NCBI GenBank assembly: GCA_025765595.1
Contig: JAIVFH010000411.1
Coordinates: 1-21,639 of the forward strand
Direction: 5' to 3'
DNA length: 21,639 bases
Origin: Obelidium mucronatum
Taxonomy: Eukaryota > Chytridiomycota > Chytridiomycetes > Chytridiales > Chytriomycetaceae
Shown here: positions 1 through 9,226 of the stretch, in pieces
How positions within the stretch are numbered: position 1 is the first letter of the stretch
Layout of the letters: the number at the start of each line of letters is the position of its first letter
Notes under the pieces: generated by a model
Databases searched by the model: none
Told to the model about the DNA's origin: nothing
What the model saw: the letters and a program-made list of their open reading frames with translations, nothing else
Made by a program: the position numbers and the translations under genes

Positions 1-1
1 T

Positions 2-363
2 TGGTCTTCAGCATTGGAAAGTCAAGCGTATGCTGATGCGGTATACTCGGTAAACGTAAATGGTTGCTCCTCAGGCCGCCTTTCTCATAATCCAGTTTTT
101 GGACCCGCCCGGGCCAAGAGTCTTGGTTGGAGCAACTATGTGAATGCAATCCAGAGTTTTATTGAGTATAATGATGGCAACGGGTCTGAATGTGCACAAT
201 GTGAGTCTCTTCTATTTCCTGTTTTTTGCATCATAATCGCTAAAACGTCTTTGCAGATTTCAATAATGGAGTTACAAACTCTCACTTTGGTTTTATGGTT
301 GGTGGGTTTTCGCAGTTGCGATGCTCACTCTACAACTGTGTTGTTGGCTGTGACTATGCATAG
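2..363 (+). CDS. CAP-superfamily secreted protein, C-terminal part (partial at left edge)
   Basis: This is the 3' end of a gene that begins left of the window. The open frame runs 2-200, then a 56-bp GT-AG intron (201-256, GTGAGT...TTGCAG), then 257-363 with TAG. The translation begins WSSALESQAYADAV, which resembles the W-x-x-x-L-x-x-x-A helix of CAP (SCP/PR-1) domains. It later reads CSSGRLSHN and HFGFMVGG, and ends CSLYNCVVGCDYA, like the closing His-strand and cysteine-rich end of the fold. CAP proteins are usually secreted; no function can be assigned here. The similarity is read by eye and several spacings differ from the classic family, so a different cysteine-rich secreted protein is possible. 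It is followed by only 104 bp before the next gene. Confidence 0.55.
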
Positions 364-1063
364 TGATGCTCTTTTTCACATTCTCTTTTTTCTTTAAAGA
401 AGTGCCTCATTATTGTTTTCGAAGTTCAGAATAATAGTCCTCATTTTTCTATTTTTTCTATTGAAGAATGAGCAGAACCTCGGCATTCGCAAGTCCTGAA
501 ATTCTTCCCATCTCCAAACCAGAAGAACTTTCGATTTACGATAACAACTTTGCAAATGTGACTGGCGCTGGCGCCCTTTTCGAACAGCTAGCCCTTGATA
601 TTGCTTCAACAAACAACTGTGCCGAAATTATTCGCAAATGGTATTCCCCAGACTCTCTATGATCCAGGATCTGATTAAACTTATATCAAACTTCTGCAGG
701 GGATACACATGCCAAGTGCATCGCGTCCTCACAAAAGACAATGTCCTTCTCACAACCCACAGAATCCAATCACGAAACAAATTCAACCAAAACAAAACAT
801 CCCCACCGATTCTATTATGGCACGGCTTCGGAGGAAGCGGGAACTGTTTTGTCTGTGCCCCTGAACGCGACAGCAACCTCCCCTTCCATCTGATAGAGAA
901 GGGCGGATTTGACATTTGGCTTGGAAATGCACGCGGGCCGCTGTACACGGATTTCACTCTACGTGGATCTAAAATCTTTTCGATCGATGATATAGTTCAG
1001 CATGATATCCCAGCCGTTGTGGATTACATTACAAAATACACGAGTCATCCTAAATTAATCTAC

Positions 1064-1066
1064 ATT
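1064..1066. repeat. Target-site duplication, left copy (ATT)
   Basis: ATT immediately left of the left terminal inverted repeat; repeated at 3550-3552. It is the isoleucine codon before the lipase nucleophile elbow. Confidence 0.8.
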
Positions 1067-1085
1067 AGACATGTGCCGGAATTTA
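1067..1085 (+). repeat. Left terminal inverted repeat of the transposon
   Basis: AGACATGTGCCGGAATTTA is the reverse complement of 3531-3549 with a single mismatch at the fifteenth base. The outer 14 bases match perfectly. Confidence 0.9.
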
Positions 1086-1245
1086 GCGAATATCGATAAA
1101 CATAGTTTTAATACGATCGGTCATCGATGTTTTGAGCTGTACCGTAATTATCGATATCTTGCGGTTTATTTATCGATAAATAAAGAACTTTAATGTCAAT
1201 TTCAATAATCTCTTTATTTTGCGATACTGTCCCGATAAAATATCA
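1086..1245. repeat. Left subterminal region with iterated ATCGATAAA-type motifs
   Basis: Several short related motifs follow the left inverted repeat: TATCGATAAAC, TCATCGATG, TTATCGATATC, TTTATTTATCGATAAATAA and CCCGATAAAATATC. The same TATCG/CGATA words crowd the right end. Iterated subterminal motifs are typical transposase binding sites in such elements; binding here is inference. Confidence 0.55.
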
Positions 1246-1334
1246 TTGAAAATCGCTATCACACGAAAGCTAAAAAAAACACCAACACTGCATCCGAAAC
1301 ACATCCCAACACACTTTGCAGGTAATTTTATCCC

Positions 1335-2101
1335 TCAACAATCCTCATCATCCTCACCATCATCATCCTCACCTCTGCCTAACCCCTCAGAGTCTTCTTC
1401 GTCAGATGCTTCAATTACAACTGGCGCTTTCTTTCCAGAACCCTTTTGCTTTGATGTAAGTACCTTTTCAACCCTCTTCTTTTGTGCTGCTGCTTTGATT
1501 TGATCGCCTTTTGACAGTTTCATCAACTCCACCTCTTCAAATGGGATAGCAGCTGCAGATACAGTGGCCACATTTTGGCGATGGATCTGAGCAGCGTTCT
1601 GTTTGACTAAAGACTCTTGAGCGTCAGCAATGCGACTCAAGAACCCGGCAATTTGTTTGGTGTAGCGATTGAGGTGAGTTCCAGAAGTTGCTGCGTCAGA
1701 TTCCTGAATATCTGCTAACAAGGCTTCCGTTTCGATTGTAGTTGCTTCTTCGTCTTCATCGCTGTCGCCGCATTGCTCATCTGCAAGCATGGAAAGTTCA
1801 ACGTTTCTGGTCTTGAGCTTCGTAGAATCCACTGACAATGCCAGTTTGGCTTTGATCATAGCCGCCAAGCCAGTATATTGGGATCTTGGTTTGACTCTTG
1901 TTTTCTTGTACCTATTTAGAAGTAAGTGGGGTGATTTTCAGTTATGTGTTGTTGACTCAAGTGATTCTAAACATACCATTTCCCAAGCAGCAATCTCTTG
2001 CGTGGTGACAAAAACAGAGGCACCACGTCATCAAATGCGTTTTTTTCAAGAGGCGACACGGCTTTTGGTTTTGGGGACTTGGTTGGTTTCTTTGCGGACA
2101 T
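1335..2101 (-). CDS. Transposon accessory protein (second gene of the Harbinger-like element)
   Basis: This is a two-exon gene: 1977-2101 and 1335-1911, with a 65-bp intron 1912-1976 (GTATGT...AAATAG). Splicing at W-Y joins a basic N-terminus (MSAKKPTKSPKPK) to GKWYKKTRVKPRSQYTG, for 233 aa in all. The middle is alanine- and glutamine-rich and probably helical (about residues 90-170). A lysine-rich stretch (KKRVEKVLTSKQKGSGKK) follows, and the protein ends in an acidic tail of Asp, Glu and Gly. Harbinger elements usually encode a Myb/SANT-like partner that aids nuclear import and DNA binding of the transposase. The position and divergent orientation fit that role, but I cannot see the regularly spaced tryptophans of a Myb repeat, so the family is left open. 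The gene shares a 141-bp promoter region with the transposase. Confidence 0.7.
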
Positions 2102-2242
2102 TTTGACAAGAAGTTAAGGAACTTCAAAGCAGCTGGATCTTTTATTTGAATTTGAATTGCAAATAAATTTCATAATGACTTTTACCTTATCTTATCCCTT
2201 TTGTTTGCGCAGTTCTAAGTTGTTTGGAGTTTTGAAATAAAG
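2102..2242. promoter_or_regulatory. Divergent promoter region inside the transposon
   Basis: The 141 bp lie between the two head-to-head start codons (2101 on minus, 2243 on plus). The stretch is AT-rich. It must hold both transposon promoters because there is no other upstream space, but no clear TATA box stands out. Confidence 0.5.
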
Positions 2243-3214
2243 ATGTCATGGGCTTTTGTAATCGGAGGGCTGAGACCATCCACAGGGCTTGACGAAGAAA
2301 CTATGGAGAGAATATTTGTCAAGTACTGCGGACGTGGCACAGTCATCAAGACGCGGAAATATCTCTTTGACTGTTTCCAGAGCCTCAAGACAGACACAAC
2401 AAAAAGAGCATCTGCAGAGTACAAGTCTCGAAAATCATATGGATCCCTTGCAGCAAAAGTAAAAAAAGGGATTATTTACCTAGGAAGTGTGATCGATGAA
2501 CTAGAAGAAGTTTGGGATGATCGCTGGTGTGATGAAAATGACATCACAGATGGGTCATTTGACCTACGCCACCGCCTCAGCCTTGATGCATTCCCTGTAA
2601 GTCCGTTTTAGTTCTACTTTAAACCACTTTTATTAAGATCACGGAGATAGGTTTACATCCAGCGCCCACCGCACCGCCAGCAAAGAAAGTTTTTTTCTGG
2701 AAAGTACAAGCGTCATTGCGTGAAAGTGCAGTGCCTGACAGACAACAGAGGAAACATATGCTGGATGGGAGAGAAGGTATTTAATTATTTATTTAGTCAC
2801 AAAAATTGACATCTTGTTCAGATGTTCAAAGGGTCTGTGCATGACATGACCATGTACGTGCGCGATCACCCCCAATTGGATCCTGGTGAGCTTGTTCTGG
2901 CTGATAAAGGGTATGTGGGCCCCCGCGGACGCGCCTTGAGTCTGATTGTCCCCTTCAAATCATCCCGCAACAACCCACTCACCCCCTTCAAACTTGCTTA
3001 CAACCACATGCATGCCATCAAGCGAATTGTGGTTGAGCATTCTTTTGGCTTTGCCAAACGCTATACAGCCATCAAGCACACCAGCCGTGTTCGACAAATC
3101 CCACAGTCTTTCAACCCTGGGCAGATGAATAACTCCTACTTATGGAGCATAATCAAGGTTATTATTCACACCACTACAATGTATACCTACCAGAATCAGC
3201 AGCGGTTTCCTTAG
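2243..3214 (+). CDS. DDE transposase, PIF/Harbinger type (DDE_Tnp_4-like)
   Basis: Three exons, 2243-2596, 2651-2776 and 2822-3214, are separated by introns of 54 and 45 bp, both GT-AG. The spliced protein is 290 aa, with no stops or frame breaks. The catalytic region is recognisable: LDAFPVYIQRP holds the first Asp and is followed by FSGKYKRHCVKVQCLTDNRG, the usual strand after it. GSVHDMTMY comes next, then LADKGYVG with the second Asp, then VEHSFGFAK with the Glu. These match the D-D-E order and spacing of Harbinger nucleases. The exon 1 region (about residues 1-112) is helical with basic patches and probably serves in DNA or partner binding. At 290 aa it is on the short side for the family. 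Start ATG 2243 is the first ATG in the open frame. The gene is expected to cut at the 19-bp terminal repeats that flank it. Confidence 0.85.
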
Positions 3215-3343
3215 TGTGAGAAGAAATAAACATTTACCCTTTGATTCGTGTTTTCTTTGCGTTCTTGTTTCAACTAAATTGTCTGGTCTTGGACTCTTAG
3301 TTTTGCTCTTTGTTATTTCGGGATCTTTCAACTTTAATTATGT

Positions 3344-3428
3344 ACTCCTTTAGTGGAGCGGTGACGCGCATAGCTGGGAATAACGCTCTGGGTTCAAATC
3401 CCAGTTCTATTTTGGATCGGTTTTTTTT
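3344..3428 (+). other. tRNA-like / Pol III internal-promoter relic inside the transposon
   Basis: TAGTGGAGCGG (3351-3361) resembles an A box. CTGGGTTCAAATCCCAG (3388-3404) forms a perfect 5-bp T-stem with a TTCAAAT loop and contains a B box, GGTTCAAATCC. T8 at 3421-3428 would end Pol III transcription. The acceptor stem does not pair and the anticodon arm is poor, so this is not a working tRNA gene. A tRNA-derived (SINE-like) remnant, or a Pol III promoter captured by the element, fits better. Confidence 0.4.
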
Positions 3429-3530
3429 AAACGATAATGAAGTCACGATACACTACAGCGATAATTTCCAATAAAACACGGTAAATATTAATCGTTATTT
3501 ATCGTTTATTTATCGTTGATCGATGTGCAG
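3429..3530. repeat. Right subterminal region with iterated TTATCG/CGATAA motifs
   Basis: ACGATAATG, ACGATACAC, GCGATAATT and TAATCGTTATTTATCG, then TTTATTTATCG and GATCGATG, lie directly inside the right inverted repeat. They mirror the left-end motif set. Confidence 0.55.
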
Positions 3531-3549
3531 TAAAATCCGGCACATGTCT
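3531..3549 (-). repeat. Right terminal inverted repeat of the transposon
   Basis: The reverse complement reads AGACATGTGCCGGATTTTA, one mismatch from the left repeat. Confidence 0.9.
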
Positions 3550-3552
3550 ATT
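3550..3552. repeat. Target-site duplication, right copy (ATT)
   Basis: ATT follows the right terminal repeat. The lipase frame resumes directly with GGA ATC TCT. Confidence 0.8.
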
Positions 3553-4387
3553 GGAATCTCTCAAGGAACAACCTCTATATTCGGTGCTTTATCTATCCAC
3601 AGCGAATTAAACAAGAGAATCCATCTCGTGATTGCTCTCGCGCCCACTCTGCGGCCAAGTATAGATTCAATCGCGGGAATTGTGTTCCCATTGTTTCAAC
3701 ATCTTGGCGCCAATGTTTCAAACAATGTATATCTGCATTCAACAATGCTGTTTAAAGATTTGATACCCTCCAAGATCTCCTCTAAAATAGTCGGGGCAAT
3801 CACGCAGTTTGGATTCAAATGGGATTTCTCCATTCTTGGAAGTGACACGAGACTTGTGCCTCTCGTTGCGCACGCGTACCATGGAACCAGTCGTGAAGTT
3901 ATTGATGTATATACGCAGCATTTTTGGTTTGAGAATCTGATCCGAATAATGTTTTTATCCATTTAGCACTGGCTTCAAACAATGAAACAAGACATATCCT
4001 TCTCTTATTATCAACGAAAATCACTCGATCTCTTTAATCCGATGGGCCATCAACATGCTTCCCCTGTTCGATACCCCACACAGGTGACTCTACTGCTTTA
4101 ACATTCTGATATTATTGCCTGCTAAAAGGCAAATACGAAAAAAACTTCAGCACATCACAGTCCCGCTACATTTATTTTACAGTCTATCAGACTCCATCAC
4201 AGACATCACTCAGCTGACCGAAAACTTACCAGCAGCAAACACAAGCTTCGTAGAAATCAAAGAATACTCGCATTTCGAATTCCTCTTTGGAAAAGACGCG
4301 AAGCAGAAAGTGTTTGACCCAATCATGGATATCATAATTGATTCCCTTCCACCTTGTGGAAGTTCTAACCCTGATAAGACATTATAA

Positions 4388-4572
4388 ACCAGAATGAAGA
4401 TTCTTTTTTATATATTCTTTATTTTCTTTCCAACGAATACACCTCTAACAAACCAGCAAGGCAAAGGTATCCAATAAACACGAAAAAAGAACCCAAAAAA
4501 CAGACACGCCCACACATACACACACATACAGACATCCATAACTTAATTAGACAATGAAACGACATCTGATCA
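4388..4572. other. Convergent 3' intergenic region (lipase and SET gene)
   Basis: This is AT-rich sequence between two converging genes, with a short CACACATACACACACATACAG tract near 4510-4531. No gene or strong terminator motif is seen. Confidence 0.5.
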
Positions 4573-7500
4573 TCAAACGAGCCCTCCCATGGTGATATCG
4601 GTGGCTCCATTTTCTTTCCCTCCTCTCATTCCACTCATCCTCCTAGTCGAACCACCACGCTTCAAAGAACCACCCCGCTTCAAATCCACTTGCTTATCGA
4701 CTCCTTCGGACGTATTTTCAGGTGGAGACACAACATCACCAAGCACATCATCAACATCAACCATTTCCTCGTCCAACGCCAGACCAACACCACCAGCTCC
4801 ACTACTACAACTCCCATCACCAGCCGAACCTTGCTCCTTTCTTTTTTCCAACAACATTTTCAAGACACCATGCATTCCTTCTCTCCGTCTCTCCAGCACA
4901 TCTCGCCTCTTGACTTCCATCTTCTGCACACGTTCACAACTCGCTTTATACAAGACATCCCAGATATGCTTATCTCCCGCTACTACTACACGGCGTGTTC
5001 TTTTCTTTGACCGCGACCAATTCAGTCCACCACCTCTTCTTTCTATCCCAGCAATTCCAGGATCACTTCCACTCCCGAAAACGCGACGATTGCGCTTCAA
5101 AAAGACGGGTCCGGTAATAATCGGACCTAATGGATCTTCTTCTGTCATGCATGGATGATACAGGGACCGCAAGTTTCGGGGTAAAAACGGAAGTCCTCGT
5201 TCTCCCCCTTCTCCATGTTTTCCACCGGTAGAGTTCACTTGATCCCATGCATCTCTATACAACGTGAGTAACGTATCTCTCGGAGTGATGTTGTTGAAAT
5301 AAGATATATTGATTCCAGTGTCGAATGGAGTTCCATCTTCAGTGAGAACTTGAACGACAAAGGGAAGGTATTGGGAGGACGGTTTGGGGTATAAGGGACG
5401 GCGAATGAATGAGAATGGTTCTTTGAGATTTATTTCTTCGGCGCCGCGATCGAGAAGTGCTGGATCCAGAGTTGCGAGAGTTGCTGGAAAAAAAAAACTC
5501 TGGTTTAAAACGCCTACACACACAAGAACAATAATCAGAAAAAAACAAAAAGAAAATACAAACATAGTTTAAGAGCCTTGATTTCGCTTCTAGTTTCGTT
5601 TTTGTTGATGCCCAAAAATCCTGTTTGAACCCCATGGTTAGTTCACTTTTAAATTGTTAGTGTTATTTTTGGAATACCTCGACACTTAATTGCACCACAT
5701 CGGCATTTCTTCATGGGACCAAACGACTCGAATTTATAATCATATGTAAGTTCCATCCCAGCTTGGATATCCTGATCCGCAAACAACCCAACATGATACT
5801 CTCCATTAACACTCCTATTCAAAAGATCAATCAAAAGCTTACACAAAGAAAGCCATTAAAAAAGAAGCGTTACCATTTCTCAATCCTACAATTCGGTGCG
5901 CATGAATGATTCACAAAACGAGCATCACTACCCTTTCGACAACCATCAATAACTTCACTCTTGTCATAGTTCAAAAAGTAGTAATGCTCCGTGTGTGAAT
6001 AGATAGTGTTCATGCGCTCAATGCATGTCTCCTGACTTATTATTTCTCCGCAATACTCCATCAGGAAAGTGTTTTTTGGGTGCAAGACTGTTGTTCGGAT
6101 TCCAAACCCACGACCAAGAGTCTGAAGGAGTCCAATGCAGAGTAATTTTATCTTGTGTTAGTTTCTAAAAAAAAAAACCGTTATCTGACACCACTCAAAA
6201 ACATACCTCACAAATTTCCAGTCCTGGAGCAGATTCACCGCGTTGGAACGATTGGTTTGAGCAAGCTGCACCCGCCGGGCATTTTCCATCCGTGCACTCA
6301 AACTGCATCATTCTAAAGCATCAAAAGTCAATATAACACCCTCCTTCACACACGCAAATATACACACCTGTTCAAACATCCCTTTCCACAAGCAGGACTG
6401 CCATCTTCGGGAGCTTTACAGCCACAAACAGGGGTTTCAGCAGCTTTTCTAGGTTTCCTATCAACAAATATATCTGTACCGACAGTCACTTTAACGCGAA
6501 AGAAGCAGGAGGCACAAAAATGAAGAAAAATAACGCAACTCTTCCTGATTCGAACAAACTGCTCCGGTTTTCTCTTTCCAATGGCTGACAACTGGGGCAA
6601 TGGAGCCTTTTCAAATAAATGTTTGTTATCACATAATAAATCGCAAGCCAAAAGTTCCAAGAATCTTTTACCATTTCACCAGCACCAACAACTTTCACAA
6701 ATCGGAACAAATCATACGGCAAGCAAAAATCTTCTTCCGTATTCAAGAGCGTTTCTCCATAGTACATTGGCATACTGAATTTAAATGGCTTCTTTCTCGC
6801 AAACGAACTCGATGCACCACCAGCAGCCACTTTCCCACTCGCAGAAGCCTCAATTGCATTATCAACGTCCATCAAATCCTTTTCCGCCAAGTGCTCCACC
6901 ATCCTCTACAACAGCGACGGGAGTTTGTGCCTTTTTCCCTTTCGAATGAGTCGAAGTTGGAATTACTGAACCAGCAGCTTTACTGCACTTTCGTGCATGC
7001 CCCACAATCGACGCCATAGGACTATATTTAGCACCACAGCGACAGTGAAAGTATCCATCCGAATCTCTCTCCAAAACTAAAGTAGAAAAATTATCTCATC
7101 AATCAGAAACGTGCAGGCCAAACAAACAAAAAACTATTACTTGTTTTTGTCGAGTCTCCTGGAAACACTATTTCTGCAGTTAATTTATGATACGTGCTAC
7201 GATGTGATGCGAGCTCTTTAGGGTTCACGAGAAATGCTCCACATCCGGGAAAGTCACATTGAAATTGAATCGGTTCATTATTCTTTGGCATTTGGTCAAC
7301 CTTGTACCCGACCGGTCGGCCTCGCTTCCGATGAACAGGAGCAACAATCGAAGTCGATGTGGAAGCCCCCGAGGGAGAAGAACAGACATCAAGTAAAGTA
7401 GGCAATGGGGTAGCAACAGTGGGCAGAGGGATTGACGCAGACTTTGGTTCTGAATCTTCGGAGGCAGGCGTCATTGTAGAATCAAAAGATGATACATCTG

Positions 7501-9029
7501 AAGGAGTCGCGTGTGAACATGACGAGATTTCTGAGGGAGTCGGTTCAACGTCAGCAGCAGACTCGATTGAGGAGGTGATGGCTGTAGATATTTTTGGATG
7601 TGGGTCTTGGCAGTCGACAGAGCTAGTTTCAATCCAATGTGGAAGTTTCAATTGTTTTCATAGCATCTGGAATAGTTGCAATAGAAGCGACTACATTCAA
7701 ATGGCCAGAATATAGTCCCGCGACAAGATAGTCTTTTTTGGCATAGAGTTCCTTCATTGAAGGATGGCGGTCCCAAAGTTCCTCCGCTTCGCGTGTTATG
7801 TCTCCTGGAAAGACAGGCTTCGGGTGTAGCTGCCTTCGGGGCAAGGTCCGAATCCTCATCTCCAAGAAAGTTACCTTCTGATTTTTAAACACGACTCTTT
7901 CTGATGGTTGCTTTCTGGGAGCTTTAACTCGTGTTGCGACATTCTTTGATGTGGAAGAAGTGGATGAAGACGAAGAGGAGAGCCGAGTTGAAACAGACAA
8001 AGAAAGACGGTTTTGCTTTTTTGGCACGTTTGATGTTGAACTGGAGCTGAACGCGATGTCGTGAATGTACTTGTCAAGACAGATAGTGGAATTGGATCTT
8101 TCGTTGTCAGTCCCCAAATCCACAACCATGGGATCTGAAGCTTCAGATTTCCCATCTACCGATGGAATATTTCCAAATAACGCGTCGCCAGTTAGTAGTG
8201 CACGGGTCCTAATGGTTGCCCATTCCGAATCCTCGTCATCTTTGTTTCCATCAACAAACACCAGTGTCACCGCTTTTGGCGCAGACTTGGTCGACTCTAA
8301 TTCATTGATGAAGATACCTCGGGTGTATCCGACTTCATCCTCGTGTTGACTTATGGATAATTGTCCTGCAGCTTTCATTTCCTTTGCAGACCAAGTATTT
8401 CTTCGTTTAGACGACAGCGAAGCACTCTTTGCCGCAGAAAGATGCTTCTTTCCAGCCAAATTACGCCCAGCCGTATGAATGGGCAGCAGGTCCTCACCCA
8501 AGTTGTCCAAACACCCGTTCTCCCCACGCCCGCCTCCCACCAGCCCCCTTACTGCAAGTTCCATCATCAGACCCGCTGGAGCTGCCACGGCAATGACGCG
8601 CCGCTCCTTGTCCTTTTTGACGACAACCAGCTGTGGAATTTGTGCGTCGAAAAAGTCTCTTATTTGCAGCGCAATCCGCCGCTTGTTTGTCTTTGGCCGT
8701 GGAAGCGGATGCGGGAAGGCAGCGGCGAAAAGAGAGCAGTTGAGTGTCGGCAGGAACGGCGCCAGGACGGAAGCGCCAGCGGGGCCGGGCTCGTCCGGCG
8801 GCGGCCCGGGCGGCCTGGCCGCATCTAGCGCGGGTTGTCCGGGGAAGCTGCTCGAGGTTCGCCGTGCTCGTTTGGCCGCCGGCGGTGTTTCTGTCGAGAG
8901 AGAAGAGAAGCGTTGTTGCTCAGTGCGCACCAGCCAGCACACGCTATGCGCTGCCTTACCGTCTTCCATGGACCGCTTGAGCGCAGCAGGCTCCAGTGCA
9001 AGTTCATCTAGTGCCGGTCCAGACGCCAT
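4573..9029 (-). CDS. ASH1-like SET-domain histone-lysine methyltransferase with AT-hook and zinc fingers
   Basis: Eleven exons: 8960-9029, 7141-8890, 6967-7076, 6672-6905, 6540-6606, 6368-6488, 6207-6312, 5874-6121, 5678-5814, 5564-5620 and 4573-5483. All introns are 51-85 bp GT-AG. The protein is about 1269 aa. In order: a Ser-rich disordered N-terminus; KDYLVAGLYSG; an AT-hook (KRGRPVGYK, near residue 555); a C2H2 finger (CDFPGC...HRSTYH); a CxC...HxxxC finger; a pre-AWS segment with FCLPYDLF and RKPEQFVRIRK; AWS cysteines (VCGCKAPEDG to CSNQSFQR); SET (FLMEYCGEI, RFVNHSCAPNC, ELTYDYKF, about 820-930); post-SET CRCGAIKCRG; and a basic tail. The LPYD plus AWS-SET-postSET order is that of ASH1/NSD H3K36 methyltransferases. 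Start ATG 9029 is preferred over an upstream in-frame codon. The first intron is 69 bp, a multiple of three. One surplus base at the A4 run 7655-7658 breaks the frame between exon 2 halves. Confidence 0.85.
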
Positions 9030-9226
9030 TTTAGACAGGAAATGAAATGTCCGAACAACGAATGTCAACGATCAACATATTATACTGGACTGTTATAGAT
9101 ATTCGTCACGTCGTTTATTCCCTTCCCATCTTTACACACACACTCTAAATCAATGATCATACAGCATAGTAGGTTTCCTCACAAAGTTTTAAAAAAAAGT
9201 ATTCAACTCCCAGCAGCCCTTTCATT
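9030..9226. promoter_or_regulatory. Upstream region of the SET gene
   Basis: The 197 bp lie between the stop of the protease gene (9227) and the SET start (9029), both on the minus strand. It must carry the SET promoter and the protease 3' signals. On the minus strand AGTATAATATG occurs about 50 bp before the ATG and may act as a TATA-like element. Confidence 0.4.

Larger units (their letters stand above)
1067..3549. mobile_element. PIF/Harbinger-like DNA transposon, complete, 2483 bp
   Basis: The element is bounded by 19-bp terminal inverted repeats (1067-1085 and 3531-3549, one mismatch) and flanked by the direct repeat ATT (1064-1066 and 3550-3552). Taking out the element plus one ATT rejoins the surrounding lipase reading frame without a change, which fixes the borders to the base. 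It carries two spliced genes in head-to-head orientation: a DDE_Tnp_4-type transposase on the plus strand and an acidic/basic accessory protein on the minus strand. A transposase plus second-gene layout with 3-bp duplications is the known PIF/Harbinger arrangement. Both genes look open, so the copy may be autonomous. The ATT duplication departs from the usual TTA/TAA of the superfamily. Confidence 0.88.
468..4387 (+). pseudogene. Acid lipase / cholesteryl-ester-hydrolase family gene, interrupted by a DNA transposon
   Basis: This is an alpha/beta-hydrolase lipase of the gastric/lysosomal acid lipase family. Host exons are 468-640, 700-1066 joined across the transposon to 3553-3906, 3967-4083 and 4129-4387. 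Introns are 641-699, 3907-3966 and 4084-4128. Start ATG 468 is chosen because splicing at 640/700 gives the family's IIRKWGYTCQVHRVLT entry motif; ATG 638 would lie across the intron. Visible motifs are the oxyanion segment LLWHGFGGSGN, the nucleophile elbow GISQGTT (family GHSQG, so His is replaced by Ile), HGTSREVID/HWLQ, the acid region YSLSDSITD and the histidine region YSHFEFLFG. The transposon separates KLIYI from GISQGTT, so the present allele ends at a stop at 1097-1099 without the catalytic serine. A second frame break of one base lies at the A7 run 4138-4144. Without both, the host frame gives about 422 aa, a normal family length. No signal peptide is seen. Confidence 0.85.

Noticed and set aside
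638..1099. Lipase start at ATG 638
   Set aside because: This ATG precedes a GT-AG intron (641-699). Splicing from the upstream exon restores the family motif at the WGYTC junction.
3344..3416. Functional tRNA gene
   Set aside because: Only the T-arm pairs well. The acceptor stem has two of seven pairs and the anticodon arm does not close, so it is kept only as a tRNA-like relic.
1065..3551. TTA or TA target duplication
   Set aside because: Shifting the borders to obtain TTA or TA does not give identical flanks, and ATT is the only repeat consistent with the host codons.
4589..5158. Plus-strand Ser/Pro/Thr-rich ORF
   Set aside because: It is antisense to the last exon of the SET gene, whose frame is supported by splice phases.
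8361..9045. Plus-strand Arg/Ala-rich ORFs
   Set aside because: They are shadows of the GC-rich first exons of the SET gene.
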